From NCBI GenBank assembly GCA_025093985.1, contig JACAAK010000002.1:2914001-2978000 (forward strand): a stretch of DNA of 64,000 nt. The letters run 5' to 3'. The translations under genes and the position numbers were made by a program. The notes beneath the pieces were generated by a model, which saw only the letters and a program-made list of their open reading frames with translations, was not told the origin of the DNA and made no database searches. This stretch comes from Calvatia gigantea (Eukaryota; Basidiomycota; Agaricomycetes; Agaricales; Lycoperdaceae). Positions 47,401 to 57,983 of the stretch are shown in pieces (the first letter of the stretch is position 1; each line of letters begins with the position of its first letter).

Positions 47401-48470
47401 ATTAATTTTGACTTGAGAGTTCAACGTTCAACATTCATCGTTCAACGCCCAACCATCATGCCGTTTCTGGGGAAAATGTCTAGAAGCGACGGTTGATGGG
47501 CGTCGTCAGACCAGGATTGACGCGTGACGTTGAGAACAAAGAAACAAGAAGACAAAGCGTTTTATTTTAGGAACCTCCGATACGCGGTCACGTGAGAAAT
47601 TGAACATTAGCCAACCTGTCGCAAATAAAGACTTGTAGGAGAAACAAGCATCAAGGTTGCACGTTGTGGCCACGCACTCTCGAGCAGACAGGCGAAAACA
47701 GGGCATTGGCGTCTGCTCCTACTAACCTCAGACTTTCCGGAGACACCTTTAAAACTTGATTTCCCGTAAGTGGTGGCTTCCTACGTTACAAATTTGGCTA
47801 AAGCTCTTTCGGTAGGCGTGTGGACTGGACCCACAGTTGTCTACAAAACCTGGTTTGCTGTATTTGCACCTCTGTTTGCAGGTCGATTGCCTCGTGAGAA
47901 CCCCCAGCCTGTTGTCAACTGTTCGGGCGTCTGAACTACATATCATCGTATTTCAACCACTGTTTCAGGTGTGCGGCCTCCTCCGTCCCCTCCTTCGTTT
48001 ATTGAAGGTATGTATTACTTCCTATCTGACTGCCTTGCGGTCCGATGCCACACGTGGAACATCAAGCTTGTTGGTGTTCGGCTGAGGGATGTGTCCAAGA
48101 TACATGGACAATGATACTAGATGTTCAACTTTCCACCGTGCTTCTCCTGTCGTCACCCCAGAACACTAACCTCCATCGTTCATTTATAACATATAGTTGC
48201 TTAAATTGTCGTTGTTCAACCTCCTACCATTTCAAATACGGCCATTGTGAAACCGGTCTGTCATGTTCATTTCACCGACGCATGTAACCTGGCTTGACCT
48301 CATCTCCTTTCTTCTGCATTACCCTTCACGATACGGAATTTCCACTATCACAAAATTGTGAACTCATGCGACGCCAACTAACATGGTCTTACCTTCAACT
48401 GCGTTTAGAGTCACCCCACCCATACAAGAGACGAAGTAGGAACTCACCGAAAGAAGCGCACAAGAGCCCG
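47401..48470. other. Intergenic, IAH1 3' flank and CDC25 leader
   Basis: About 1.07 kb. It starts with a short direct repeat of TTCAACG (annotated). The right part probably holds a long 5' UTR for CDC25, whose frame is open from 48366. No other gene is supported. Confidence 0.5.
47418..47448 (+). repeat. Short TTCAACG direct repeats
   Basis: Three spaced copies of a GTTCAACG/TTCAACATTCA-type unit in the IAH1 3' flank. The reverse complement of the same unit recurs at 57675-57710. Confidence 0.6.
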
Positions 48471-50767
48471 ATGCCCTCCTCAATTCAAACTATGAACCAA
48501 CGATTGATGCCACCACCTGCGCCCTCTCGCAAGCGTAGCCAACGTTTCATCCAACGCGATATCGACGAGTTTCTTTCATCGGACTTGGAAGTCTCGTTTG
48601 CATCGACCGTTTCGCTGAACTCTCCTCCGAAAGAACACACCCCTCTTACCCCAGATCGTGATTATGCCGAACCTATGGACATTTCGCCCGCTCCTCCACC
48701 CAAACCTTTGTTCGCCAATGCCGAGGGCCGCAAGGCTACCTCTCGCCCTCGCTCTCACACAACTAGCGCAAGATTATTCGGCAATGATCTCAGTAATAAT
48801 GACAATCTGTTACCAAATCCTCAAATTGTACCTCCAGCATTTATAAAACCGGTCGCTTCAAATAACGCAACGCAGTCGATAAATAAGAGTACCCAACGCT
48901 CTGCATTACCGACTGAATGGCTCCTGAGCGCCCACGCTCCTGAAATTAGACCAGAGGTACGAAACACTGGCTTCGCTCCTCCCAACAAACTAATGTGAAT
49001 TCTATTTAGCCAATCCCAACGCCTTCTTCTCCTGCAGATGATGCAATGGACGTCGACACATCGTTTTCCATGGCACAAGAAGTGGTCAATCCGTTATCCT
49101 TCCCCACAATTCCTCATAGCGCACACCCGGAAGCGACTGCCTTCGGCACGTTGTTTTACAATACAGTGTCCCCCCGTCGTTCCTTCGAGTCCCCAGCCCC
49201 TCACCTTCCAAAAAAGCGTCGCTCCGTATCTCCGGACTCCACGTGTCGACTCGAACAAGAAGCCTCGTCTTCGCCAGGTTTCTCGCCTTCGCCGTCGGAT
49301 GCCAAGGTTGATCGTATGGGTAACGGGAAGCCCATGTTACAGGGTCTTGGGGTTCCTCCGTTATTTGGTCGACGCGCCCGTCGACCGGCGGTTTCTGCCA
49401 TGGTCCAACCGTCCGATGCTCCGCAAATAATGATCACTTCAGCCTCGGGTTCTGCTGAACACACAGATGTTGACCCTCGTCGTGCACCCCCTGTCCGTCG
49501 TGCTTTTTCAGCTCTGTTACCTCCCTCCTTCAACACTGAGCCATTTCCGGACGAGCCATCTGTTGATGGATCTGATATGTCCTCTCCAGCGCAAGCTTAC
49601 TCCAAGAGACAGCAAGTTAGGACACTTCGACGCTGTGATGGCTCGGAAAGCTTGCGATCTGTCAGCGGTACTGCTGTAGCGATGCCCCGAGAGAGCCCTG
49701 GTCGACTCATGGGTAGTCCTCTATCCAAGTATATGGCTCCTGGTTTAGGCGGTTTTGGCGACAACGAGGCTCACGGCAAAATCCTGCCTTGCCACAAGGT
49801 GACTGAAGATGGGTTGATGCGCATCAGGCCCGAGACTGTAAGTTCGGTCTCAATCATGCCTGCAAAAAACTTCACATGCCTCGTCTAGCTCACTGCTCTC
49901 ATTGATGGGAGATATGATTCGCAAATTCATGACTATCACATCATTGATTGTCGTTTCGACTATGAATATAACGGCGGTCATGTTCCTGGAGCTGTCAACA
50001 TTAATAATAACACAGCTATAGAAGAACTATTGCTCGGCCCAAGTCTGACGAAACCCAAACCGTCGGTCAGTGGTGACACCGCAAGGAAGACTATTCTTGT
50101 TTTCCACTGCGAGTTTAGCGCCAAACGGGCACCCACTTTGTAAGATGCAACGTTCCATGTTGGCTTCTTTGTCTCTGAAGCATCATTATCTAGTGCGAAA
50201 CATTTACGCGCCAAGGACCGCGCCATGAATAACATGGTATATCCCAAGATTCATTATCCAGAAATTTACATTCTCGAGGGAGGTTATTGCGCCTATTTCA
50301 AGGTGTTCGGCCAACTTTGTGAGCCACCCGCTTACGTGAGAATGGATGATCCAATCCATGCAGTGGCTCGGAGGGAAGACCTCGACCAATTCCGCAAGGT
50401 CAAATTTGGGAGGCACAAGTCATACGCATATGGAGAAGGCGCAAGCAAAACTGGCACCAACACGCTTCCCTCTCAACCTCAACAGACGCAAACCCATAAC
50501 AAACGTAATACGGCTCCCATTACCTCTGCCCCTGTTCAAATGTTCGCCGCAGCAAACGCCGCCCGTAGCCGTCGCGCAGGTGCCCTAACCACCTTGCCAG
50601 AGGACACGGGCAACACAACCACCGAGGCAGACGACACCGACACAGATATTGGTGACAGTCCTTGCCCTCCTCCAACCAAAACCGGTGTACTCAAGGGAAA
50701 GAGGATCGGTCGGTCCCTTGTGAAGGCTGAAACCTATGGTCCGAGCCGTTTAACCATGGGTTGTTAA
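48471..50767 (+). CDS. cdc25: Cdc25-type dual-specificity phosphatase (M-phase inducer)
   Basis: Removes inhibitory phosphate from CDK1 at mitotic entry. Four exons (48471-48956, 49010-49837, 49889-50139, 50194-50767), 712 residues. The N-terminal half is Ser/Pro-rich with many S/T-P sites and basic patches (PKKRRSVSP), as expected for a regulated domain. The rhodanese-like catalytic domain runs LTALIDGRYDSQIHDYHIIDCRFDYEYNGGH, VPGAVNINN and then the P-loop HCEFSAKRAP (Cys-x5-Arg), with IYILEGGYCAYF after it. The split of the domain across three exons is clean. An in-frame ATG at 48366 is a possible earlier start. Confidence 0.94.
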
Positions 50768-51937
50768 AGGCACCCGCGACACCGACAGACATAATCCGCC
50801 CCTTCCCACTATGCCCTGCCCATGCCTTACATGAGCGTTACACTCACCTTATCTCTGGTTGAATGGTCTCTTACATGACCTTTGGCTCCTATGAAAGGAC
50901 AAAATCTATGGTATCTTCAATGATTTCGTTCAAGCCTCACCTTCGTTAAAACTTTCACTCCTCCAACTTCCGTGGCCCTTTTTGGGATGTATGCGATGGC
51001 GCATGCACTGGTTAAAACCTCGCTGTAATATCAGCAGTATCCTCTTCAGCTTCGAGGTCTGCACCGACACCCGTTCTCTCTTTACTCATGGCATCTCTCA
51101 CCTCAGCATCTCCACCAAGATCTCATCATCCAATCTGCACCAAGTGTAACTTTTTCAATCCTGATGTTCACATACGAACTGTCATATTACAATGCAGCCT
51201 GAGTATTTGACCGTTTTTTCACGGCATATCGAACGCTCTTTCTCCATTTTCTGTTTCCTCATTTGTTGTCCATATACTTCTCCATTTCATTATCTTTTTA
51301 CATTCTTTACATTTTTCTTTGATATCTTACCTCTAGCTAGGTCACTTCTCTTTTGGCTCGTCTTGCTCACTCCCCACCCTCTATCACCTCCTCCCTGGCG
51401 AAGGATATCCCGGTTTCGTTATTCCCTTTTTTGGTTCCCATACTTATTCCTTACCTGAATGGACTGTTCAAGTGTGTTATCTCTTTCGAGTTACCTCCCT
51501 CCTCCCCCTGTATTTATGCCCTTCATGATACTACATGAAGCGCGATAATTTTACCTAGTGTCCTGGCCAAAATACACGCGAATCTCAACGAATAGACGTA
51601 TTTTTCAAGTGGTTTAGATTGTGCAAGCTGATGAGCTGCTTATTGCTTTGAGTCTTTAAGCTTTAAGTACCCCGTGCTTAATGCACATCAATCTTGAAGG
51701 TTAGACGCACCTGACTCCGGTTGGGCCAACAACCCCCCAGGAAGATTTTGCGAAATGGGCCACAACAACATTCATTAAGCGACAGAGTTACAAAATTAGC
51801 ATAGCGCCCATATGGCTCGTAAAGCCGTTTGATGAGCCCCAAACCGATATTATGATCGATAATGTTTGCGCTGGATATTCGACAGAGGGGTGCCACCACC
51901 TTGTGGTATTGCTCTCAACCCAACCCTCTTCCATCTT
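50768..51937. other. Intergenic, CDC25 3' flank
   Basis: About 1.17 kb, strongly pyrimidine-rich at 51190-51530. Short frames here show no family features. Nothing is supported. Confidence 0.5.
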
Positions 51938-53292
51938 TTAAACCCGCTGGGTCTCCCGGCCGTCCCTCACAGGTTCTTCAACGCCCGGACAAGCCTCTGA
52001 GGCGTTCACAGACCCAAGTTCATACGAAGTAGGAAGTGTCGTGATTTCTGGCTTTGGTGTTGAAAATGGTTCGCTATAGCCATTCTCAGTCCTCACCCGG
52101 CTATTCAGCACTCGCATCAGCGAGTTAGCATATAGCTTGCCGAGTATGGTCGCGGGGACATCAAATGATTGACTATGAGCTTGCACAACGAACAATATGC
52201 ATGTTACAATGGCGGCACTCGCTGGGGGAAGATGACATTAGGGAGGGTGACAATGATAGCTGAAAAAAAACTGCGTGTCACCTGTCGCAATGCCTGTTTC
52301 CACAGATAACAGTATGAGTTTCGAGAAGAGGGGTGATGCTTGATGAAAATCACGTTTGAATTTGAGCAACTTTGGTAAAGCACGGTCATTGACCTTGATA
52401 CGGCCGAGGCTCAGACAGTGAACGTACGAAGAAAGTCATGGTTACAGCAATTAAAACATCACATATCACCGTCGACAAGAGCCAGGTCTATAAGTGGTTG
52501 TGAGCTTTCCGTTTTGGCCGGAACATGGAATAACATAACAGACCGACGTCAGTACAAGGGACTGAAGTGTTCTTAAGTGGAAGAAATATTTTGCTCTTTG
52601 AGCTAATACGCCCACAGACACCCCAATGCATGCTTGCATGATTGATAGCTGAGGAAAGGTTGTGCGGTTAACTGCCAGATTTACCAAAGGATGAAACCTG
52701 TCGCCTACCACCAAAATCACGGCTCCTAAGGTCTTGCTTTGCGAAAATCTGTGGATGCGGTGGGCGTAGGATACTTGCGCAATGCAACCAACTTGTAAAC
52801 CCAATTAGACCACAAATGATGGACAAGATAACTCGCTCACTGATTGCATCCTAATAGAGGAACGGCAAACCAGGTGGTCCGAATGGCCTCATGGGCAAGT
52901 GGATCGCCGACCCCCAGTACGAAACTCCCATAACGATCATGGGCAATAACCACGGTTTGGGCGGTTTCGAGGATGAAGACCAGATAGACCAACAACTTCT
53001 GGCCAAGCTGGTCCTGGGGAAATTTAACATAGGTACCCAACTATGTTTTGGTCAAGAACAAACAAAGTGTGAGTGCCGGAGCCCACCACAAGTAACATTA
53101 CCTACAGACTTGGGCACAGAGAAGGCCGAACAGACAACAATTTAATATCAAGCTGGTCAGCTAATGATGTCGTTAAGTTCAGGGACTCAAAGTAGTATTT
53201 GTTGACGAACCTGAGTACCGGCGCTGTGGTTTAGGTATTAATAGTATGCATAAGATACACGAACCACTCTCATACCTAGCAGCAGGATCCAT
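51938..53292 (-). CDS. Probable DUF6534-type multi-pass membrane protein
   Basis: Fragments in correct order match the mushroom DUF6534 7-TM family: LILNCCLFGLLCAQVC (TM), GTYVKFPQDQLGQKLLVYLV, FILETAQTVVIAHDRYGSF, WFAVPLLGC, VGCIAQVSYAHRIHRFSQSK, TLGAVILVVG, TWLLSTVICDVLIAVTMTFF, LLKFKRDFHQASPLFSKLILLSVETGIAT, and the closing GKLYANSLMRVLNSR with a variable tail, stop 51938. The 5' end is weak: ATG 53292 (MDPAA) is a guess, and the join before GTYVKFP is off by one base. The middle (52510-52690) is also hard to splice. Function of the family is unknown. Confidence 0.55.
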
Positions 53293-55540
53293 GGGGCGCT
53301 TTAAACCTGTTGGACGCCCTTAATTCCCCCCCAGCGGCTCTTATGGTTCGCGGAATTCGAAAGTGTCGTCTTCCTTCTCAGAAGCTGGCAACCCCGATAC
53401 TTACGAATTCTGGTGTTCCTCTACGACTCGAAACCCACGATGATTTTAAAAAAATAAGATCGTTCTTCCCACAGAGGGAAGGGTGCCACAGGTATGACTT
53501 CCCGGAAATTAGAAGAGGAACGAAGTGAGGAGTATAGGCCCAACGAAAAGTCGCCAGAATTTTAAATATTCCTGGCCTATTGGTACCTCAGCTCTGGCAC
53601 TTCCCAGGAGGGGCATCGGAATCTGTTGTCCATTGCAACACATTCAGATTATCGAAAATGAAAGGATTAAGGCACTGGGACTGGAAAATTGAAGTAAGTA
53701 TGTCGTGCTCGACGTCCGGCCAATCCTCTCGCGCTATGGTAGCGCTTGGGTGACCCCTTAATTCGGGTTGAGCATTTATATTTAGATCTCACACTATCTT
53801 TTACCGGCGCTGGACGGCACCAAATAGTAGGCAATCTACGTGCCCTGCGCACATAAGTTTGTCAAAACCTCAAGCACGAGAAAGCGTTGGACGAGGTCGA
53901 AATTCGGCCACGTACATGGGCCAGGGGTCTGCTAACCTTGGTCACCGATTCCTGTAAGTAGTTGCCACAAGGTTGATGTCAGTACGCACCTGAAAATCTG
54001 AAGGTCGAAGCGCTGAAGAAGGATCCACCTGGGCTACCAGGCTGTGCTTGAGCTTAACAGGTAACCTTCCCCTTGAATCTTGATCGCGCAGAATGTCTAC
54101 CCTGGAGGCTGAGCGCTGATGTGTTGAAGTTACTTATGTCATGAATCAACCTTGGACGTTCAAAATAGTCGAGTGATAAGATACAAGCCTGAGATACCGT
54201 TTGGTCAAAAGCTTTCATTGGGTACCGCCCGTTTGTGAGGTGCCATTCAATACGTGACGAAAATAACCAAGACACAGAGTCAGCCACTAAGGGGGCAGTG
54301 GACAATGTGTCCCGGCTGCATCGCTGGGAGTGCTATCTTGGGCTCAATTCTCGTCCACTCTTTGTTTATGTGGGGGGTGGAGGCCATACACGACAAAATA
54401 CCCAATGCCTGAACAAGCTTGTCGTCTGTTCCTAGCCAGGAGGTCACGAGAAATAGCAAAGCAAGCCTCACCCCGGGCCTGCTGAAAATGGCTTGCTGCA
54501 ATTGTTCGCATTTTTAGTTGCTGTCCGATACCCCATCAACGAGTTGCGGTATAGCTTTCCAGTTTACAAGCGTATAAAGCCGGAATGTGAGTAACGTGCA
54601 TAACGTAAGTGTAGCCCAAGGAGTACCGTATTGATAGCGACCGAAGGCAGAGCGTTCTACCCCTCGCTAATACGTGTTTTTACAGCTCAGGGCATGTGTT
54701 TCGGGAGAATGGGCGATACACGATGGTATTCATTTCTGGCTCAAAATAACTCGAGTGAGTCCTGTCAGAACTCAATTACCTTCTATATCCTCTGCTCTGG
54801 ATACACCAATTGCGGTCATCCTTGTTGGAACCATAACACCGGATTGTTGAGGATGACGTTGTTGACATAGAAGGGTCGCGGGGATGGGTTTATTGAAGAG
54901 TCAGACTGACGCATCCCATAATTATGGGGATCATTGCCCTGCACGGATTGCCTAGCAATTATCGAAGGAGTCACCGGGGCCATTATCCAAATACTTGGAC
55001 ATAAAGGTTGAGAGTCTCAGGGGCACCAACGTCAATGTCGCCAACGTCAGAATGCTGGTAGCGGTGACTACGAGCGTGACGTCCCCGCTCTCCCCATTGC
55101 TCCAGACGCTAATTGCCACCGCCAGCGCTGGTCTCACCGAGAGCAGAGCCGCCCGTTCTGGACAACGTAATCTCCCCGATATAATTTAAAGCCCAAGGTA
55201 GGCGGATAACTTACTGTTGGAGTACTGTGTTGAGCTTTAGCCCGGATAAGATGAAGTGATGTATTCTGGATGTAGTTTTCTGCAACCATAGGTCGAAAAA
55301 GCCATGCGAAGCCTTGAACAAGCCAGAGAGAGAGAGGCGGAACCCAGCCACGCGGGCAAACGAATTGTTGCCAATCCAATTCTAACGAGGGCAAGTCTGG
55401 GGGAAAAAATTGGAAGAGAAGAAAAGTAGGCTGGAAAGAGCTTTGTTTGTCAGGTCTGAGTTTGCCAAACCTACGCGTCCCCGCCAAAACTGGCATTCAT
55501 ACTCAGATTGATCTGCTCCCAAACTTCATTTCCTTCCAAG
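53293..55540. other. Gene-poor stretch
   Basis: About 2.25 kb with no supportable gene, the longest gap in the window. Frames at 54995-55189 (plus) and 54952-55137 (minus) overlap and neither has a partner exon. It may hold degraded remains of the neighbouring membrane-protein family, but I cannot show that. Confidence 0.45.
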
Positions 55541-57597
55541 ATGTTTCAACGAGATCCTCGGTGCAGGTGCATTTCTCGGAGGAGATCGTGTCTCTGGCCA
55601 GGACATCCGCGATCAGAATGGTAAGTTCACCATCTTTATGGTTGATCGTGTCTTGAAGTGTTCTCGCTGATCGTCATGCAATAGTCCTTGCTGCTCAGTC
55701 CATCGCCAACATTGTAAAAAGCTCATTGGGTCCTCTGGGCCTCGACAAAATGCTTGTCGACAATATTGGAGTACGAAGCTGCCTCTGATCCACCAGATGC
55801 CCAAACTTACTTCACAATATTTAATCTAGGAAGTAACAATTTCCAACGATGGCGCGACTATCCTGTCTCTGTTAGCAGTCGAACACCCAGCTGGACGCAT
55901 CTTTGTTGACCTTGCGCAAAAGCAAGATAGGGAAGTTGGTGATGGGACGACGTCGGTGGTCATTATCGCTGCGGAACTTTTGCGTCGGGCGAATGAGCTC
56001 GTCAGGTCAAAGATCCATCCTACGACAATCATTACTGGATATCGGTTAGCATGTAGGGAGGCTGTCAAGTTCATGCAGGACCAGTTGAGTATCAGGGTCG
56101 AGACGCTCGGGAGGGATGCTTTGATCAACGTTGCAAAGACGACGATGTCTAGCAAAATTCTCGCTGGGTGGGTAAAATGGCGTCTTATCACAGTTGGAAG
56201 ACCCATTAACGTTAACACCCTCCTATAGTGATGATGACCTATTTGCACCTATGGCTGTTGATGCCATGCAAGCCGTTAGGACGATCAACTTGCGTGGAGA
56301 CATCAAGTACCCTGTAAAAGCCGTCAACGTGTTAAAAGCTCATGGTCGCAGTGCCCGTGAATCCCTTTTTGTTCAGGGGTATGCCTTGAACTGCACAGTT
56401 GCCAGCCAAGGTAGGTTGAACTAATCCATGTTTATACACAAGTTGATTCTCTTGTAGCCATGAAAAAACGCGTTGTGGGTGCGAAGATTGCATGCCTGGA
56501 CATCAACCTACAAAAGGCCCGTATGCAACTGGGTGTACAAATCCTAGTCGACGACCCTAATCAACTGGAAGAGATCCGCAAACGGTGTGTAAAAAACATT
56601 GGATAGATTTTTGGTTGTTCATGCAAATTCCAGGGAGGCAGAAATCACGCTTGAGAGGATCAGAAAGATTCTCGCTGCGGGTGCCAATGTTGTTCTGACA
56701 ACCAAGGGTATTGATGATCTCTGCTTGAAAGAATTTGTCGAGGCTGGTGCCATGGCTGTCCGTCGGTGTAGGAAGGAAGATCTCCGTAGAATTGCCAAGG
56801 CCACAGGAGGTCAGCTCATTGCCAGCATGGCGAACCTGAATGGGGACGAAACTTTCGAACCGAGTTACCTCGGTACTGCCGACGAAGTGGTCCAAGAGCG
56901 GATCGCAGACGATGAGCTCATTTTGGTCAAAGGTACCAAGGTCGTGAACTCGGCGTCTGTTGTGCTGCGAGGTGCGAACGACTATATGTTGGACGAGATG
57001 GAGAGGGCCCTCCATGATACACTGTCCGTGATCAAACGGACGCTTGAAAGTGGTGCCGTTGTTCCTGGCGGCGGCGCTGTTGAGTCGGCTCTTAGCATCT
57101 ACCTGGAAAACTTTGCCACAACACTGGTAGGGATCGTCCTATGACGTATGTTTCCAGGTCTGACATGGAATGTATTTAATTGACAGGGGTCAAGGGAACA
57201 ACTCGCTATAGCCGAGTTTGCAAGCGCACTGCTCTCCATCCCGAAGCAGCTTGCCGTAAACGCCGCCAAAGACTCCACAGAGCTTGTGGCGAAATTGCGC
57301 TCATACCACAACTCGGCATTGAAATCCCCGCCAGGCGATCCCAAGAAGGTTGTACTACGTTATGGACTTGATCTCATGAACGGTACGATTCGGGACAATG
57401 TAGCGGCAGGTGTTTTGGAGCCGACGATGAGCAAGGTCAAGAGCTTAAAGTCTGCCTATGAAGCAGCTGTTGCCTTGCTTCGTATCGATGATGCAATCCA
57501 ATGTGTACCAGGTGAGTCTTACGCCTTTGACAAACTGTGGGGGTACTAAGCGCCGTATTCAGAGTCTAAAGGAGAGAGTGATCCGCATGACCATTGA
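55541..57597 (+). CDS. CCT1: T-complex protein 1 subunit alpha (CCT1)
   Basis: Subunit of the cytosolic group II chaperonin that folds actin and tubulin. Segments: MFQRDPR (ATG 55541), [20 protein letters not shown] (exon to 55620), [75 protein letters not shown] (ATP site), [53 protein letters not shown], here in pieces. The end [10 protein letters not shown] is typical of CCT1. The only problem is at 55555-55560, where the start frame (MFQRDPR) and the rest differ by one base. Otherwise normal, with about seven introns. Confidence 0.93.
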
Positions 57598-57674
57598 AAA
57601 TCCAAAAAGGACAGAGTATTGCTCCATTTGCCAATGTAACTAGAGTACACATAACATGACGATTATCTGCAATA

Positions 57675-57710
57675 ATTGAACGTTACTGAACGTTGAACAT
57701 TGAACGCTGG
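57675..57710 (-). repeat. Short TTCAACG repeats, inverted relative to 47418
   Basis: Units TGAACGTT/TTGAACATTGAACGC in the CCT1 3' flank are the reverse complement of the repeat at 47418-47448. Confidence 0.6.
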
Positions 57711-57780
57711 ATGCTCTCTATCGGATTGCCTGAGCTGTCCCTAATCTGTTAACCTGCCCCGAGGCGACGCGTTGTGGAGT

Positions 57781-57791
57781 GCACGTGACCA
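57781..57791. promoter_or_regulatory. CACGTGAC element upstream of CDC27
   Basis: GTGCACGTGAC lies about 200 bp before the CDC27 start and shares CACGTGAC with the H1 promoter palindrome. A bHLH site is inferred. Confidence 0.45.
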
Positions 57792-57983
57792 CTAACCGAG
57801 GATCAACATTTCCAACCAAGAGAGAAGTCGTGGTTTGCCACATCTGCTCCCTGTTCAGCCTTCTCCAGCCTACGTCTCCTCTACAACGCGTCAAATCCTT
57901 CATAGTAACGTTCCCAGCAACGTTCTCCGTATTTTGGTAAACTTGCTTCGTTTGCGGACCGGGTCTTCGACTCTTTATGCATT

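Noticed and set aside
54952..55189. Two opposite frames with hydrophobic/Ala-Thr-rich content
   Set aside because: They are mirror images of the same bases, and neither could be extended by splicing.
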